Assembly: GCA_033063855.1 (NCBI GenBank)
Contig: CP093829.1
Span: 14,043,537 to 14,107,536 of the forward strand
DNA length: 64,000 bases
Reading direction: 5' to 3'
Source of the DNA: Smittia aterrima
Lineage: Eukaryota > Arthropoda > Insecta > Diptera > Chironomidae
Shown piece after piece: positions 14,101 through 27,663 of the stretch (position 1 is the first letter of the stretch; each line of letters starts with the position of its first letter). The notes below the pieces were generated by a model. The model was not told where the DNA came from, did no database searches, and saw only the letters and a list, made by a program, of their open reading frames with translations. A program made the position numbers and the translations under genes.

Positions 14101-14804
14101 ATCAACCTCAACAAAAACATTCTTCATTGACTACAGCTGCTCGTACGATGGAAGCATCTCCAGAAGAAACCACAGATCTCGAAGAACTCGAGCAGTTTGC
14201 AAAGACATTTAAACAGCGCCGTATCAAACTTGGTTTCACTCAAGGTGACGTTGGTCTAGCGATGGGCAAATTATACGGAAATGACTTTTCACAAACAACC
14301 ATATCACGATTTGAGGCGCTGAACTTGAGCTTTAAGAATATGTGTAAGCTTAAACCACTTTTACAAAAGTGGCTATTAGATGCTGATGGCACTTTAGTTG
14401 GATCTCCGGGGTAAGAAACCTAAACCACTTTTTTAAACAAATATTTTATTAAAAATTTATTTAGAATGTTTGGAAGCACAACTTTGTCAACTCAGTTGAG
14501 TACTCCTGAAGGAATGGGTAGACGGCGCAAGAAGAGAACATCAATCGAAACCAATGTAAGAGTTTCCCTTGAACGAGCTTTCATTATGAATCCGAAACCG
14601 ACGAGCGAGGAAATCACGAGTCTGGCTGATAGTTTGAGTATGGAAAAGGAAGTCGTAAGAGTTTGGTATTGCAACCGTCGACAGAAGGAAAAACGTATCA
14701 ACCCATCCGAGTCTGAAAGTCCCACCGAATCACTTAACGGAAGTAGCTCTGGTATTTTCGGAATGAGTTCAATGTCTCCTCATTTCTCTCCAAAATTTGA
14801 TTGA
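2136..14804 (+). CDS. nub: Class II POU-homeodomain transcription factor (nubbin/pdm-like)
   Basis: Sequence-specific nuclear transcription factor of the Oct1/Nubbin/Pdm2 class. In flies this class acts in neuroblast timing, wing growth and gut immunity. Six coding exons join in frame: 2136-2340, 7224-7730, 12651-12689, 13158-13261, 13551-14410 and 14465-14804 (2055 nt, 684 aa). The POU-specific domain is at about residues 494-568 (starts DLEELEQFAKTFKQRR, with the core FTQGDVGLAMGKLYG). The POU homeodomain is at about 590-649 (starts RRRKKRTSIETN, ends NRRQKEKRINP). The N-terminal half is rich in Gln, Ala, Ser and Pro, as expected of an activation region. The start was chosen because an in-frame TGA lies at 2124 and exon 2 continues the frame. 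Oddities: recognition helix VWYCNRR instead of VWFCNRR, and a 39-nt micro-exon. Drosophila has two paralogues, nub and pdm2, and I cannot tell which this matches. The class assignment is firm; the N-terminal exons are less certain. Confidence 0.88.
2341..7223 (+). other. Intron 1 of POU gene
   Basis: The intron is 4.9 kb, with donor GTGAGG at 2341 and acceptor AACAG at 7219-7223. It is AT-rich with no supported exon. Perfect octamer motifs (ATTTGCAT) occur at 2675-2682 and 4283-4290, which a POU factor could bind. Pyrimidine-rich simple sequence lies near 4157 and 6990. No transposon signature was seen. Confidence 0.6.
7731..12650 (+). other. Intron 2 of POU gene
   Basis: The intron is 4.9 kb, with donor GTAAGTT at 7731 and acceptor CATTCCAG at 12643-12650. 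It is AT-rich. It holds a perfect hairpin at 10089-10122 and an A/T palindrome at 12569-12591. A 129-codon open frame at 11975-12364 has no recognisable similarity and low-complexity composition, so I do not call it a gene. Alternative first exons for short POU isoforms could lie here but are not identifiable from sequence alone. Confidence 0.5.
10089..10122. repeat. Perfect 12-bp inverted repeat with 10-bp loop
   Basis: CGTAACCATAAA is followed by a ten-base loop and then TTTATGGTTACG. The two arms are exact reverse complements. It lies inside intron 2 of the POU gene. No flanking duplication was noticed, so it is not obviously a transposon remnant. Confidence 0.7.
12690..13157 (+). other. 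Intron 3 of POU gene
   Basis: 468 bp between the 39-nt exon and the 104-nt exon, with donor GTAAGTC and acceptor TTCAACAG. The short open frames inside it show no coding similarity. The next intron (13262-13550) is 289 bp and equally featureless. Confidence 0.6.
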
Positions 14805-15636
14805 CATGAACCAAGCGGTTGGAATAAGTTTCCTTTCAAGTTTGGCGGTCACCTTACAATTAATTCAACAATAGTTCATTCACAGTTGTCTCCGTCTCAC
14901 CATCAATGTGGAAGCTCATTAGCAGATTCTGAAAAATAATTGAAATAGAAAATCATATCAATGAGAAAATTTAAACGAATTTAATAATGCGAAATAGTTT
15001 TGATTAGATGTACAGTGATTAACATGAAATTTGTTCAATCGCTATAAAAGTGTTAGACAGTTAGACAAAAAGCTGTAAAAAAGACATTTAGAGCAAAGTT
15101 TCCTTCTTATAAGAATTTTGTGAATTTCTGAAACTTTTTTTAATCATGAAAAATCTTCAAGTTTTCGAATTAATTGTCTTCCAACTCATTTTTAAACTTG
15201 ACAGACATCTGAACCAGAGTAAAATGTATAAAATGTTCATCACGTATACTATTTAGCAAATAGTATTTACTGTAAAATTATTAAGCAGTTGAAGAACTAT
15301 TTTGACGAAAATATTTCTTTCGAGAGCATTTCATTGAATGAATTCAGTGATATCTTATTTTTGTGTGAAATATTAGGGAATAAGAAATTATTAATGATAA
15401 CTTCATTCATGTTTTAGTTGTTCATTAGCTTCATTTTTATTTTACTTATACCATTAGCTCTTAAGTAGCAGAAGAATTTGAAACTTATCTTGCAAATTTT
15501 CATTGTTAAGTTTTATTTTTATTTTATTGCTTCTTTTCGAAAATAAAATCATATCAAACGAAACCACATGTCTCATTTAAGTATCTAAGAGTAGTTTTTG
15601 TGTCTATGAAAATCCTGAAAAATTAGAAGAAATAAA
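14805..15636 (+). other. Probable 3' UTR of POU gene
   Basis: AT-rich sequence after the TGA at 14802-14804. AATAAA-type signals occur near 15541 and at 15631-15636. The true cleavage site cannot be chosen by eye, and long 3' UTRs are common for this gene class. Confidence 0.35.
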
Positions 15637-18600
15637 CTCATAAGTACTTCGATGATTTATTTGACTTTATTATTCGAAAAATTACTATTACAGGTTTGTC
15701 TTAATTTCTTAAATCCGAGAAACTAGTTAAATTTGCTCAAAAAAAAGAGACTTGACAAAAATGCGAATACATAAATGGGACTCTCAGCCTGAGATCCTAC
15801 AAAATGATGGAGAGCGCAATTAGGAAATTTAAGATTGGCGATCATTCAAAAACTAAAATAAATATGCGATTTAAATCAAATTTATAATAACAGTTTGATA
15901 TTTTAGTAGCAAAAGCTTTTCTCTGTGGAGATCACATCAGCAAACGAAATCTCAAAACAAGAAATTAAGTCGATGAAGCAATTGTAGAAGTGTAATAAAG
16001 TAATTTTGTGTGATGCTTAGAAAAATGATGTTGAATTATTACAATGATATAAATTTGTTTAACAACTCACTTGCACTAATGTCCGACTCGAAATTTAAAT
16101 TCTTCTTTTTTGGAACAAACAATTATTTTTACATTAGCTTGATCTAATCTTCATTACTATACTTAGACTTGTAAATCACTAACATTTATTTATTCACCAT
16201 AAGGTTGAAGACTGAAGCTAGACGAACAAAAATCACGTGAAGCTGCGATCCATTAATACCAAGAGTAAAATATATTATAATTATTTGATTAATAATAACA
16301 TAGTTGCTTCTTCATAACATTTTCTCTTCATTCAAAATAAAATGGCCAAGTTCATTCATCAATTCTTCTCCATCTCTCCCATTCTAAAAAGTTTTAAACT
16401 TAAGTAAGCATCGGAATATTCAAATTACTGTAATCTTCGGCTAATAACAATTCATCTTTAGTCCAGAACGAAGCGAGAGGCAAAATTATGAATTAATGAA
16501 ACCACAAAATGAATACGATGGCAAAGCGAAATATCTGTGCGAGATCAGGTTTATATAATTTAATCTTGTGTTTTACTCCGATACCCTTCGCCAAAACCTT
16601 CGACACAAAACTACATGCAAAAATATTAAAATCGAAGAAACACAAATTAAACTAATTTATTTCCATATCATGGGGAACAACGGTGAGCATGCAATGCGGA
16701 CTCATATAATCATCGTGTGATTATCATGTTGGAATATAAAAGGAACCAAAAGAGGTGGAAGAGCACAAAAATTTGATTTAAGATGAAACTATAGTGCAAA
16801 GATGCATTCAGCGATCATCTTTAGTGATTTCGCGAAACCGAAACGCGGCTGGGAAACATGAATATCTAAGAAAGGCTTTTATATGATTTTAATAACGAGA
16901 ACGGCAGACTCTCATTCCCGAGTTTCCAATGAATGGCTAGTTTATGGTTTAATGAGCGTTTAACGCTCCTCTGTTGCTTCTCGCGCTTTATCATTTCTCA
17001 ATTTGTTGATTTATTGCAGATTTTTCTTCGGAAGCAATTATCTATTGGTCGTAGCTTCTCCTCACTTTTAATTCTTATTTGCTTTGGCAGCAAATGATTT
17101 TTCCAATACCTGCCATCGAGAGTTCATCACTCTTACATTATTATAAATTTTATTCGATAAGAATCAAACACTTTAACAAGATGCTTGTTAACGTTCAGTG
17201 TTCTGAACACTTAATAATTTAAGGCCGGAAACTTTTATTCTTCCATCAATTATTCAAATAAACGTTAGTTGAAGGAAATTCATTGACTTCAATATAATTA
17301 TCGGCGTTGAGTGATCAGCTGTTTGGACAATTTAAATAAGTAGGTTGAAAGAATCGACCGGACAACGATTCTCGTGAACAAGAATTTTTTCAAATTCTCA
17401 AAAAAAAAATTCAATAAGAAATTGCACAACAAAGGCAATGAGATTAAATCTTATTTTCTCACCTTTTCATTGTAATTATAAGAACAAAACTACTTTATTT
17501 CTCGTTATTTTCCATTCCTTTTGCCGTTTAAATTCAAGTGCTCGCATTTTCTGAATGAGATTCCCAATAAGATCAATTAATGCGGCTTATGTGAAATATT
17601 GAAAATATTTTACAACCAAACATTTCAAGCTCGGTATTGTTTAAATTTTCGCTACACAAACAATTCCGATTTCACATGATGATATGTAGTTCTTAGACAT
17701 GCAAATATTTTAAACGCAGCATTCAATTCTACAATCATTAAACCTTATTTGCCTTTCCTCCATAGCACTTTCCTCTGTTGTTGTTGAATCGAGTTTAAAA
17801 GCGCAAGAAATAAAATAATTATCTGTCGGATTAAACACAGTTCTTTTGAATCTGAAATGGCGATAACAATGCGCATTTGCGAAATTTAAATTCGCATAAC
17901 CGAAACATATCTGATGAAACACTTGTATGACAGTTACTTTGGTGTTGCTTTATCTTTTTACTTTCATTGGAAATATTGTTTTATGTTGTTTATATTTGAA
18001 GTTGTTGCAAACGATTGGCTTTGCTTTCGTCAACATCTAAAAAGGAAAAGAAAATTTATTAACTTGAAGTTTAAACTCCATGAAAAATTGACAATTAATA
18101 TTTCATTCAATTTTTCTTTCTCGACAAAGTGCGCACAAGAGAAATCAAAATGTCAAACACCCTCAACATCAATTTCTTTTGAAAGAAGCCAACAACCCCA
18201 GAACTTTTGTAAGAATCTTCTTGCACATTCCTAGTCATGCTCTCTGGCGAGCATAAATGTATAATGTATATGATTTGATTAGAACCATTCTTCTGTGAAA
18301 ACCACCCCTGATTTTTTTGATGCTGTTCTTGTTGGACATAAAGCGTTGTGAAGCGAAAATCCGATAGGAAAAATTTAAATCCAGTGTAAAGGCGATTTAA
18401 GACTGGAATAAAAATGTAATTTTTTATATTTTTTTCTCATGTTTCTCGAGTGATAAATGATTTTATTTTTATTTACAGCATAAACTTGATTACATGTAGG
18501 AAAGGTCAAATTGATAAAAAAAGAAGAAAAGAAGCAAGAGGGTGCGTTTAAATATCTAAACTTTATAAGAAAGATGTGGTAAAATTTTGAGACCAAAATT

Positions 18601-21600
18601 TACTGCAGTTTAACTTTATTTGAAAATAAATTGACGGCATGAATTTCTTCATTTTCTTTTAAGCTAATAAAGAATTCACTTCTTAGCTTATGCGTACTCG
18701 TAGATTTGCATTTTTTCTAATATTGCAAATTTTTTATTGAACAACTCAAAGCATTTCCAATCATATGAAACTTTCCCTTCGTTCTTTAATGTATCACGAA
18801 AAATCAAAGAAAATAAAACAAGTCGTTACTACTCAGAATTTATTGATGTTGAATAAATATATATATGAGAAGATTTCCATCCCAACATTGTTGTAAAAAA
18901 AATTTGCCATGTGCATGAAGTTTTCCATTATTTTGGTTTCTCTCGTCGTCAGCAGAAAAAAATTATTTTTATAGAAGGAAAAGAAAACAAGAATAACATT
19001 ATTTCTTCGTCAGATGAAAAACTTGAATTACAATACAGAAAAGACTTCATTGTCGATATGGACTTTCGTTCAATTATTTCATTCAAATTTTTTTCATGCT
19101 TCCCGAAATAAAACTTTTCCAGACATCGAATGTCAAAAAAGAATAAGGGAAGCAAACCTCTAATCGATACAGTTTAGTGATTTCAGTCTACGATTTCGAG
19201 AATAATTTTTTTTTTTGATGATATACATCATAACGTGACTGATGAACTTTTCCCTTTTTCATACTTACTGCAATATTTTCATTTAGAAAGCAATCGTCGT
19301 CTGGATATCTCTAAAAGATTTTTCATACTCAGACGAAATTGAAATAACACGCTACATTATTGCGAGTGACATCTCCAATGGGTGCCACGTAAGTCTGATA
19401 TATTCAAGTAAAGCTGCTCAATGTAATGACTCATTACTAATGAGACAATGTTAAGATTTGCAATTCTGCATAAATGATCAATCGAAACATTTTTTACATT
19501 TTTTGTTTTATTAAAAATCAGCTCAACGTTTCCCATGAGAAACGTTAATTGGATGCGTGTGTGAATGATAAAACAAGCATTGACAGTCAAGGCGAGTATG
19601 AATGATACATTTACATTTAAATATTTTATAAAAAGCCGAACATAAAAATCGAAGATAAATAGCGATATATTAACGACAGCGACTCATTTGTAATTGTATA
19701 AAATTAAATGCAGTTTCTTTCTAAATTACAATTTATCTCTACATCACAATCGAAGAAGTTTTATCGATCGATTGATGTGATGCTTTCGCATATATTTCGT
19801 CATGTCTTCTGTAAATGTTGCTTCTTCGATAACATTGATGGACAATATTTGTTATTTGCTTGCGACTAAAATAAAAAATATTTATTCTGCTCCAAAATTA
19901 AATATCGAGGGTGGAATTTTCTATCCCGAATTGACTGAATTTTCAAGCTCTAACAGTGAATGACATTGTGTGATTTTGAAGAGAATCTATCTATTTCAGG
20001 ATTCGTCTCTATATCAACTCTTGTTCAGTTTGACGGTGAATTACATTTCTTATCTTGTGTAATTCAGCTATACACGTTCTCCTTCTCCTAACAAGCGAAT
20101 GCTTGATTCGGATAGAGAATCAAAAATTGATACCTTCTTTCATTAAATTCAAGGCGATTTTTAAGATTCGTGGAAGTGCGGAGAATTAGAAATTCGAATA
20201 ATGAAAATTCTCGAACGTTTCACCCCAAATTCGCCTGTCCAACCGTACGCACATCAAATTAAATCGAATTGAAAATGTTCATTCGAAATTCATACAAAGT
20301 AAGGATACACTTTCTACGAGATTATGTGTGTTCAAATACGATAAGACCGACAAGGGCTAAGTGTGTTTTGCTGACCCCTTGAAAAATTCTTCTCCCAAGA
20401 TTTCGACTGCTTAAAATCACAAGACTTCCAACAGTTCGAGAACAAACTTATTGTGAGGCTTTTATTAAGACAATTTATTTGCCTACAAAACTTTAGAGAA
20501 TATCTGATACAAATTTTCTAAATTCACACATAGATTTTAAATTTTCTTCTGATGAAAGCCCTTTAAAGTATCCAGGACAAGAATTGAGGGATTTTTTATA
20601 CGGAAATGTTTACAATCGACACTATTTGGTTTAGCTATGAAAAGAAAACATTTCCCATTTTCCAGCGCTTTTTTTACTTTTCTCTTCACTTTTCCTTAGA
20701 AAACATGAAAATCGCCTTAAAGTTCAATCATTACATATTCTTTAGCTCGTGTCCCTTCATCAATTATTCAATGTTTTCATCTTTCGACATTCACAGTTTT
20801 TGACGTACAAAACAAGAGTGGTAAGACGATAAAAAGCTGTGATGGGTTTTAGCATTATGCCTGTTGAAGCAAATAAAATTTTTGAAGTTGAAGAGGGTTC
20901 TTCGCGTCGCCATTTTCTTAAAAACTTTAGTTCAGATAAATTGATTTGAATATTCATACAGATTGTTAAAAAACTTTTTGTTGGCTCCTTAGTTATTTCA
21001 GTGAAGACGCCTTCACCCTTCTGATTTATTCCCCTTTAGCAACTCATACGTACGTCATTTCCATCCCTTTTCCGATTATTGTTAGACTTTCATTGTGGAT
21101 GATAAATGCAATTCTCATTCGGCTCAGTCTCTCTAACCCTTGTATCTACCTTACAAGCGATTTTATTTATGTTTATTATGTATTCGAAAGCGCAATTATT
21201 ATTTATCTTTCATAAAATGAATTCTGAATGGAAATGGAAGCATTTCTTTCTTGGCATTAGATAAGCAGAACAACACTTTGGGGTGCTTAATAATTTAACA
21301 CTCCGTCCCCTTTTCAGCCACCTTTGTAACGCGTGCTGAGCACAAGATAAGTTTGACTGATTCTCTAAACAGAGAACAGCTGATTACGAATCGAATCAAA
21401 AAGAATTGAGAATGAAAATCTACTAAACCTTCTTTACGGATGATTCCCTCCATTTTCCCTTGATTTATTCAGAAATCTTAACACTCGACTCTTTCACCGA
21501 ATTGTTAGGTCTTCGAAACTACAAACATAAAATAAATCTCTCCAGAGTTGTATATCTTTGATTCATCATTTCGGTTACGTTATTTATGAATAACTTGACT

Positions 21601-24600
21601 GTTAGAAGAGGACGAAAAGCAATTATTCTGTCTCCATCCCATCTGTTGAAGTTTTCTTATTTGTCGCAGAATAACGAAGGGAAAATAAGTTACAGTCTCA
21701 TGTTTTCCATACTGATTTCCATGGTTATATTGAGCAAAGAAAAAAGCAAACCTGAAAATGTAAATGTTTCCTCACTCCCCGCTTTATTTTTGCATGAAGA
21801 TGATATTTATTTAATTCCAAAGTTCCTTCTTTACTTCTGTTGTCAACGCTTGACTTCAGGGCAATGGGCACCTTCAAACGAGTAAACGTATATAATGCAT
21901 TGAATTCAGCTGATACTTTTATGAAAATTGAACTTTGCAGAAGATACAACCCCAGTAATAATACTTTGTACTCATTGCAATCATCAATAGCAGTGCGAGC
22001 AAAAACGACAACTCTCTGCCAATTCGCTCCCTAAATTTGTTTTTCCTTTAAATAAACATTGTAAAGTTGCTGTAAAAAATGTGTAATAAATTTTTAAACC
22101 ACGCAACATTTGACATCATGTGAAGAACATTAAACTGAATTTCCTCAGTCAGTATTTTCGTCCTCGAGGTATTTTTCAACGCAAATCCAATTATGTTCGA
22201 AAATATTTTTTATTGTTATCATAATGATGTATTTTTTCTAAATTTACTCATATTGTTGCTTCTAGAATCGCCCTTCTTACATCACCCGGTTTGCTATATA
22301 TTTTACGTTTGCCATTTGAGTAAAAAAAATCAACGAATTTTCCGATTTTTTTCTTCATGAAAAAAAAAGCAATTTGAGCAATTTCATCCACTCCATCTTA
22401 CGGAGCATTCTTGATTCTGTCGTTATCGGATTTTCGAAATGACCATCTTTGAAGTTGAAACTCTCGAGAGTTTAATCAAATTGAAATTTTCGATGGAAAT
22501 ACGCACAAGAAGCATCTAGGAGCAAACTAATTAAAATTGAAATCGAATTCTTTGAGGGCGGAATCAGAAAGGTGACTCGAGTTATATATGAGATGTATTC
22601 GTTTAACTTAATCTTCAAGAAAAAGAATTAAATGATGTGTCGAATCAACTACAAAGGACTTCAAATTTCCACGATAATACGAAAGCGGAAGCTTCATTGT
22701 GTTTTAAGTTCAAGCATTTTTCATCAACAAAAGACTTTTTTGCTGTTGGATAATGAATGAATTCTACAATGTTCCCCATTGTGAAATTTGAAATTCCAAT
22801 CATATTGATGCTCAATCTAATTATGAAGCGTCGTACTTGGTTGGAAAATAGAAAATCTCTTTCTTTCAAACCGTAAATGTCAGATAGCCATTGCGAGCGA
22901 TTTCATCTAATTAATTACGTTTTTTACGGAGAAAAAATTTAAAGCAAAAGCCTCTTTATTGACGAGGGTGTACGAACATCCCACGAGCAAGCGAGCGATT
23001 GAGAGACATTATCTGTGCTGTCAGGAGAATTGTGTACTTTCTCAAATGAAAACTCGCTATATTGAGACCAATAAAAAAATCCATCTCGAAGCGAGCGCCG
23101 GACAATAAATTTAGCAAACCAAATCCTCGAATAAATATTATTATTATTGTTATATATTTATTATTGTTGCCATATTTCCCAAACTGTAGCGAATTATTAG
23201 GAAAAGGCCATAATTTTTATTTATTTCACAATAAATCGTAGAAAATTGTGGAGAGCTTCTCTCAATAAAATTTATTTTCATTTGATTCCGAACATTCACG
23301 GCAACAAAGTCCTGACAGTTAATTACACTTTTTACATTATCATCGTTTAAATTCTTTCGGTTCCTCGCTTTTTCACGATTTGCTTGTAACTTATTCTCTC
23401 TCCATACACCAAATCATAGATTTTCCATTCAACCGCTCGAATACTTGCGGAATATTATTTTGAAATTTTCTCTCGCCTGCAGGCCCAAGGGATAAATTTC
23501 AGGCGAGTTTCACTCTTAACAAAATAAATGTGGCAATTTATATGCGCTTCCTGTGTTTCGGCTCATAACTCATTTTCCCTAGCTTGTCTTCCGGATTACC
23601 TTCGGGGAGATATCGACGCGGTTTCAAGGTTTCGCCCAAAATCGCACATACATCGCATCGTTTATGTCGTTCGTGTCTCTCAAGACAATTGCCCAAACAC
23701 ATCGACACTTAATTACCACTATTATTGTGCAAGCCGACCAAACGTTATCGTCTTCTGCTTTTTCTTTGCCCAACACTCAAAGGAGATCGAGAATCTTTTT
23801 TTCTTGTCGGGATAGCGGACATTATCTTTAAGGGACAATAAAAAAAAGAATATTAAACGTCCCACCAAGACGGCCGGTGGAGGTAAATGAGCCAGCCGCA
23901 TCTAAATATGTCAATTAATAATAATTGCTTCGTTTAGATATGTCACAAGCTCATCAATGAATATCCCGCAGCGTCCCGCAAGCGTTACAATTCAGAAAAA
24001 TGTAGATGTCGGAGGATTCAAACTAACAATTTCAATATTTATAAGACGTGAAAAAATGCGACATAATCTCCCTATAATCTCCGGCAGGCGACTCGAGCCT
24101 GACATTTAGACGATAAAAAAGGCGAAAGAAACCAAATCACTAAAATAAATCATCCCCTCTTCATGAATGGTCTAAGGCGAGAGTGAAATTGCATAAGAAT
24201 ATAAAATTACGCAATCTACACTCGGGAAAAGATCAAAAAAATAAAAGGAAAATCATTTCATATTCTAATACGATATTCATGTGTGACAATAATAATGATA
24301 CATAATCATGAAAATAATAAAAATAAATATATAAGATATTCTTGTTTTATGTCTATGGCCTCCCTAGCATCCCTCGAAGCTAAAAACTAAAAAACGTCTT
24401 GATTTCCCTTCTTTTTGTACGAGGAAAACTGAATCCAAAAGAAAAATAGAAAGTGGAGAAAAATGTAATCGAAGAAGTTATGGCCCTTGAACTTTTATGC
24501 CCTTTCTCTCGCTTTGGATTTTTTTGTCATCGTCGGGCAAGCTTGATGATGGCAAATCAGGTTCTTTCGTATGAAATAATGTTTTGGTGAAAATGCGAAT

Positions 24601-25938
24601 GTTAAATCAGACCACTTGTCAAGAAAATCCTTAGACAAGGGGAGAGTTTTGAAAAATGATTCATTTTCTTAAGTAAGACTATTATTGTCATATTTTTAAA
24701 ATTCACGAACGATTTCACTTTTTAAATTTACCTCGAAAATGTTTATTTCCACAGTGACTTCTTTTCCTCATCTTGTATGTATCAACACTAAAAATCCAAA
24801 TGGTTTCATTTGCATATTCAATGGCGAGTTTGAATATTCAAAATTCCTGAGAGACATGCGCGGTAATTTTTCAAATTTTAAAATGAAGAATCTTTTTTTT
24901 ATAGGGAAAAACTTTTCTTGGAACGATGTGTGCTCACCAAACAGTAACTTTAGAATAAAAGTAAAAAAAGTTTGTTCTACCCATTTAACCCTTTTTACGT
25001 TCTTACAACATCCCTTCCCTTCGCTTCCAGTATTTTTTAACATTTACCATATGAAAGGGGTTGAATTTTTTATAGACTGGAATGGCCAGTCAAAAAGATT
25101 CATCAATTTTGGTTAGATAAAATTTCTTCATTTAAAGGATTTAAAAAACAAACGTTAATATTGGCATAATTCTGAGCTAGATAAAAGCTGCTAGATTCTG
25201 TAAAGGCTGCTCTTGATACAACTCATGTGTAGATTAAATTAAATATTGAAAGTAAATTTGTTGCATAGATCAACTGAAATCTTTGAAACATGGTTTGAGT
25301 CTTAGCTTAATTTTATGTTGCGCAACAAAACAACTACACAACATATAAAATTTTCATCGCCACATAGTTCTTTTGCTTGATTCTAAAAGCTACTTGTAAT
25401 TTAAAATAAAACTTTATTCTTACTTGCTTTCTTGTATCAACTATTTACATGCAAAATAAAATTATTAGAACAAAGATAATTCCTATTGAACTAAAAAATT
25501 GTTGTATTCTATAAAAGGTTGAATTGACAGCAGCATTTGCTTATTGAGATTTATAATAATTTTGCTTGATCTGAAGTTAGAACAAACTTGATTTTCTATT
25601 GAATATTGTTTTGTCATTTTGAATGAATTTGAAAAAGTTGTCTAATGAAAGTCGTGAAATATTGTCCATTGATCAGTTCTGTGTTGTGCAAAATAATCAT
25701 TGCAAGCGCAATGATCTTTCCTCTTCCATTTCTAAAAAGTGGCAATTATTTTGAACTATAATGAATCAAGTATAAAACTTTGTCTCTTCATTCTAATGCT
25801 AACAGATCAATATTTCTATCAGTAAATTGCTGAATATCATGAAATCGTTCTGTTGGTTCTTTAACAATTTTTCTTCTTAGAACTTCTACTGATCAAATCG
25901 ATATGAATTTCTCTAAGCTTCGAACAAACATAACAGAA
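15637..25938. other. Gene-poor region between POU gene and SLC17 gene
   Basis: About 10 kb without a supported gene, tRNA or transposon. The longest frames (for example 24739-25116, 125 codons) are Phe/Lys/Asn-rich translations of AT-rich DNA. Octamer motifs occur at 17699-17706, 18704-18711 and 24808-24815. A block around 22.96-24.34 kb has a less AT-biased texture and clustered homeodomain-type TAAT cores. The region is a natural place for long-range enhancers of the POU gene, but that is inference. Confidence 0.5.
22960..24340. promoter_or_regulatory. Candidate enhancer-like block
   Basis: Compared with its surroundings this stretch has more G/C-containing words and clustered TAAT/ATTA cores. 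It carries a direct repeat (CTAAATATGTCA at 23902-23913 and TTAGATATGTCA at 23934-23945) flanking an A/T-rich ATTAATAATAATTG core. No coding signal is visible. The call rests only on texture and motif clustering and is weak. Confidence 0.25.
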
Positions 25939-27663
25939 TTAGGAAGCATTATTTGTCTTAAGTGGAACACCTTCCTCTTGTCTCATGTCTTGCATCTGGA
26001 CTCCATTTCTCTCTGGTGGATTGTTCCATGGCTGCAGTTCACCCTTACCAAAGAATAAGAATGCTAGACTTCCAACAAGGTAAGAAGCTGCTACTATTCC
26101 AAAGATAATTTGCCATTGACCATACGTATTCTGAAATCAATAAAAATTTAGTATCGATCTATTAATTGTATAAATAGCAGAGTTTTACATTCTCGTGCGT
26201 CAATTCGCCGACCATCCAAGCCGATACGTAACCACCTATGCTCGATCCCGTGTTGGCCATTCCGAAAATTGTTCCTGAGAAATTTGGTGCAATGTCTAAT
26301 CCATTGCCGAGATAACCTGCGGTGACTGCTCCGTTCAATGTCAAAGCAACTGTGAAGATCGCCACAGCCCATAGTTTGTTATATCCGAAGAAAACCAGAA
26401 GAATAAACATTAAACCAGGAGTCGCCACGGCAAAGGTTGTAAAACTCTGAAAAATAAATTATTAGAAAATTTTCAACGCAAAAGTTTTAGAATCAAACCT
26501 TTCGTGCAACAATCGTCGACATTTTCCCGCTTTTGCGTAAATGATCAGCAAAGTATGAAGCTGTCACTGACATCGCATACTTTCCAAAGTAAGGTAACGA
26601 CGAAAGTAATCCATTAGACTTAATATCGTATTTTAAAATTGTCTTCATGTAACTAGGCAGTTGATTAACTACAAGGAAATAACCAAAAACGCTTCCAGTA
26701 TGTACAATTATGATTGCCCAAACGCATGGAGCTGTGACGATTGATAACCATGGTACATATGATGGGCGTTTCTTAGATGTCGAGGAACCTTCAATCAAAA
26801 TATTATAAATAAGAATGTTTAAGATTTTTTATAATAATTTACCAATTGCGTCTTCAATCTCTTTGCGTTCTTCATCAGAAATTCTTGGATGCTTGGCAGG
26901 GGTTTCAAAAATAAAGAAGAACCAACACAATGACCAAATGACTCCAATTCCACCTTGAGAATAAAAAAAAGAAATTAGTGTCTTGCACAACTGAAAACTG
27001 CAAATTCTTACCAGTAAGATAGAATACACTTGGCCATCCGAAAACAGAAATGCAATAACCACAAACTGGCATAGCAACAGCAGCACCTAGAGCTGAAGCC
27101 ATCATGTTTGACATGAACTTAGATCGATCCATTGGAGGAATCCAAACGGCAGTCATTGGATGGATTGCAGGCCATGAAGCTCCAAGCATGAAACCTAACA
27201 GCACTCTAATTGTTACCATTGCAGCAAGTCCCATATTGGCAGCGAAGGGAATAAGAAGTGTTAAAACGCTAGCCCACAGCATAGAATGCCCAAAAACTCT
27301 ATGGCCTCCAACCAGTTCAGCTAGTCGACCGCCAGGCAGTTCTGTTAAGATGTATCCCCAGAAAAAGCTTCCGAGAATCAATTGCTTGTCTTGTTCATTC
27401 CAGTTAAACCTCTTGAAAGCAGAATTTTCTACTTCTGGCGAGATTGTGGTGGATGCCATCGTTTGATTCAAGCTCACATCTTTGTCACTTGCCGGTTCAA
27501 TCATTTCAACTAAAAAGATAAAATCGATTCGTGAAATATTAGCAAAGAAAATATTTTAAACTATACTTACTGATTGCGATTGTTAAGTTGACGCGAAGAG
27601 CGTAGTTCAGCATGAAGCCGAAAATCACCATAATGTTCAAGACCTTTCGACATGATAACCATC
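25939..27663 (-). CDS. SLC17-family transporter (sialin / phosphate cotransporter-like), start exon missing
   Basis: Major facilitator of the SLC17 anion:cation symporter family, which moves organic anions or phosphate across plasma, lysosomal or vesicle membranes. Minus-strand exons: 27571-27663, 27012-27509, 26843-26953, 26499-26788, 26189-26446 and 25939-26130. Together they encode 479 residues with correct phases. Family landmarks are YALRVNLTIAI in TM1, LGSFFWGYILTELPGGRLAE in TM2, GFMLGASWPAIHPM in TM4, a cytosolic loop with HPRISDEERKEIE, and SLPYFGKYAMS after the loop. About 12 hydrophobic segments are present, so it is almost full length (the family is usually 480-550 aa). The first exon must end one base into a glycine-like codon, and I could not find it upstream. 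Drosophila has many paralogues, so substrate and orthology are open. Confidence 0.85.

Noticed and set aside
24739..25116. 125-codon open frame on the plus strand, with an antisense 91-codon frame
   Set aside because: Phe/Lys/Asn-rich composition typical of random AT-rich DNA, no similarity recognised, no conserved start context.
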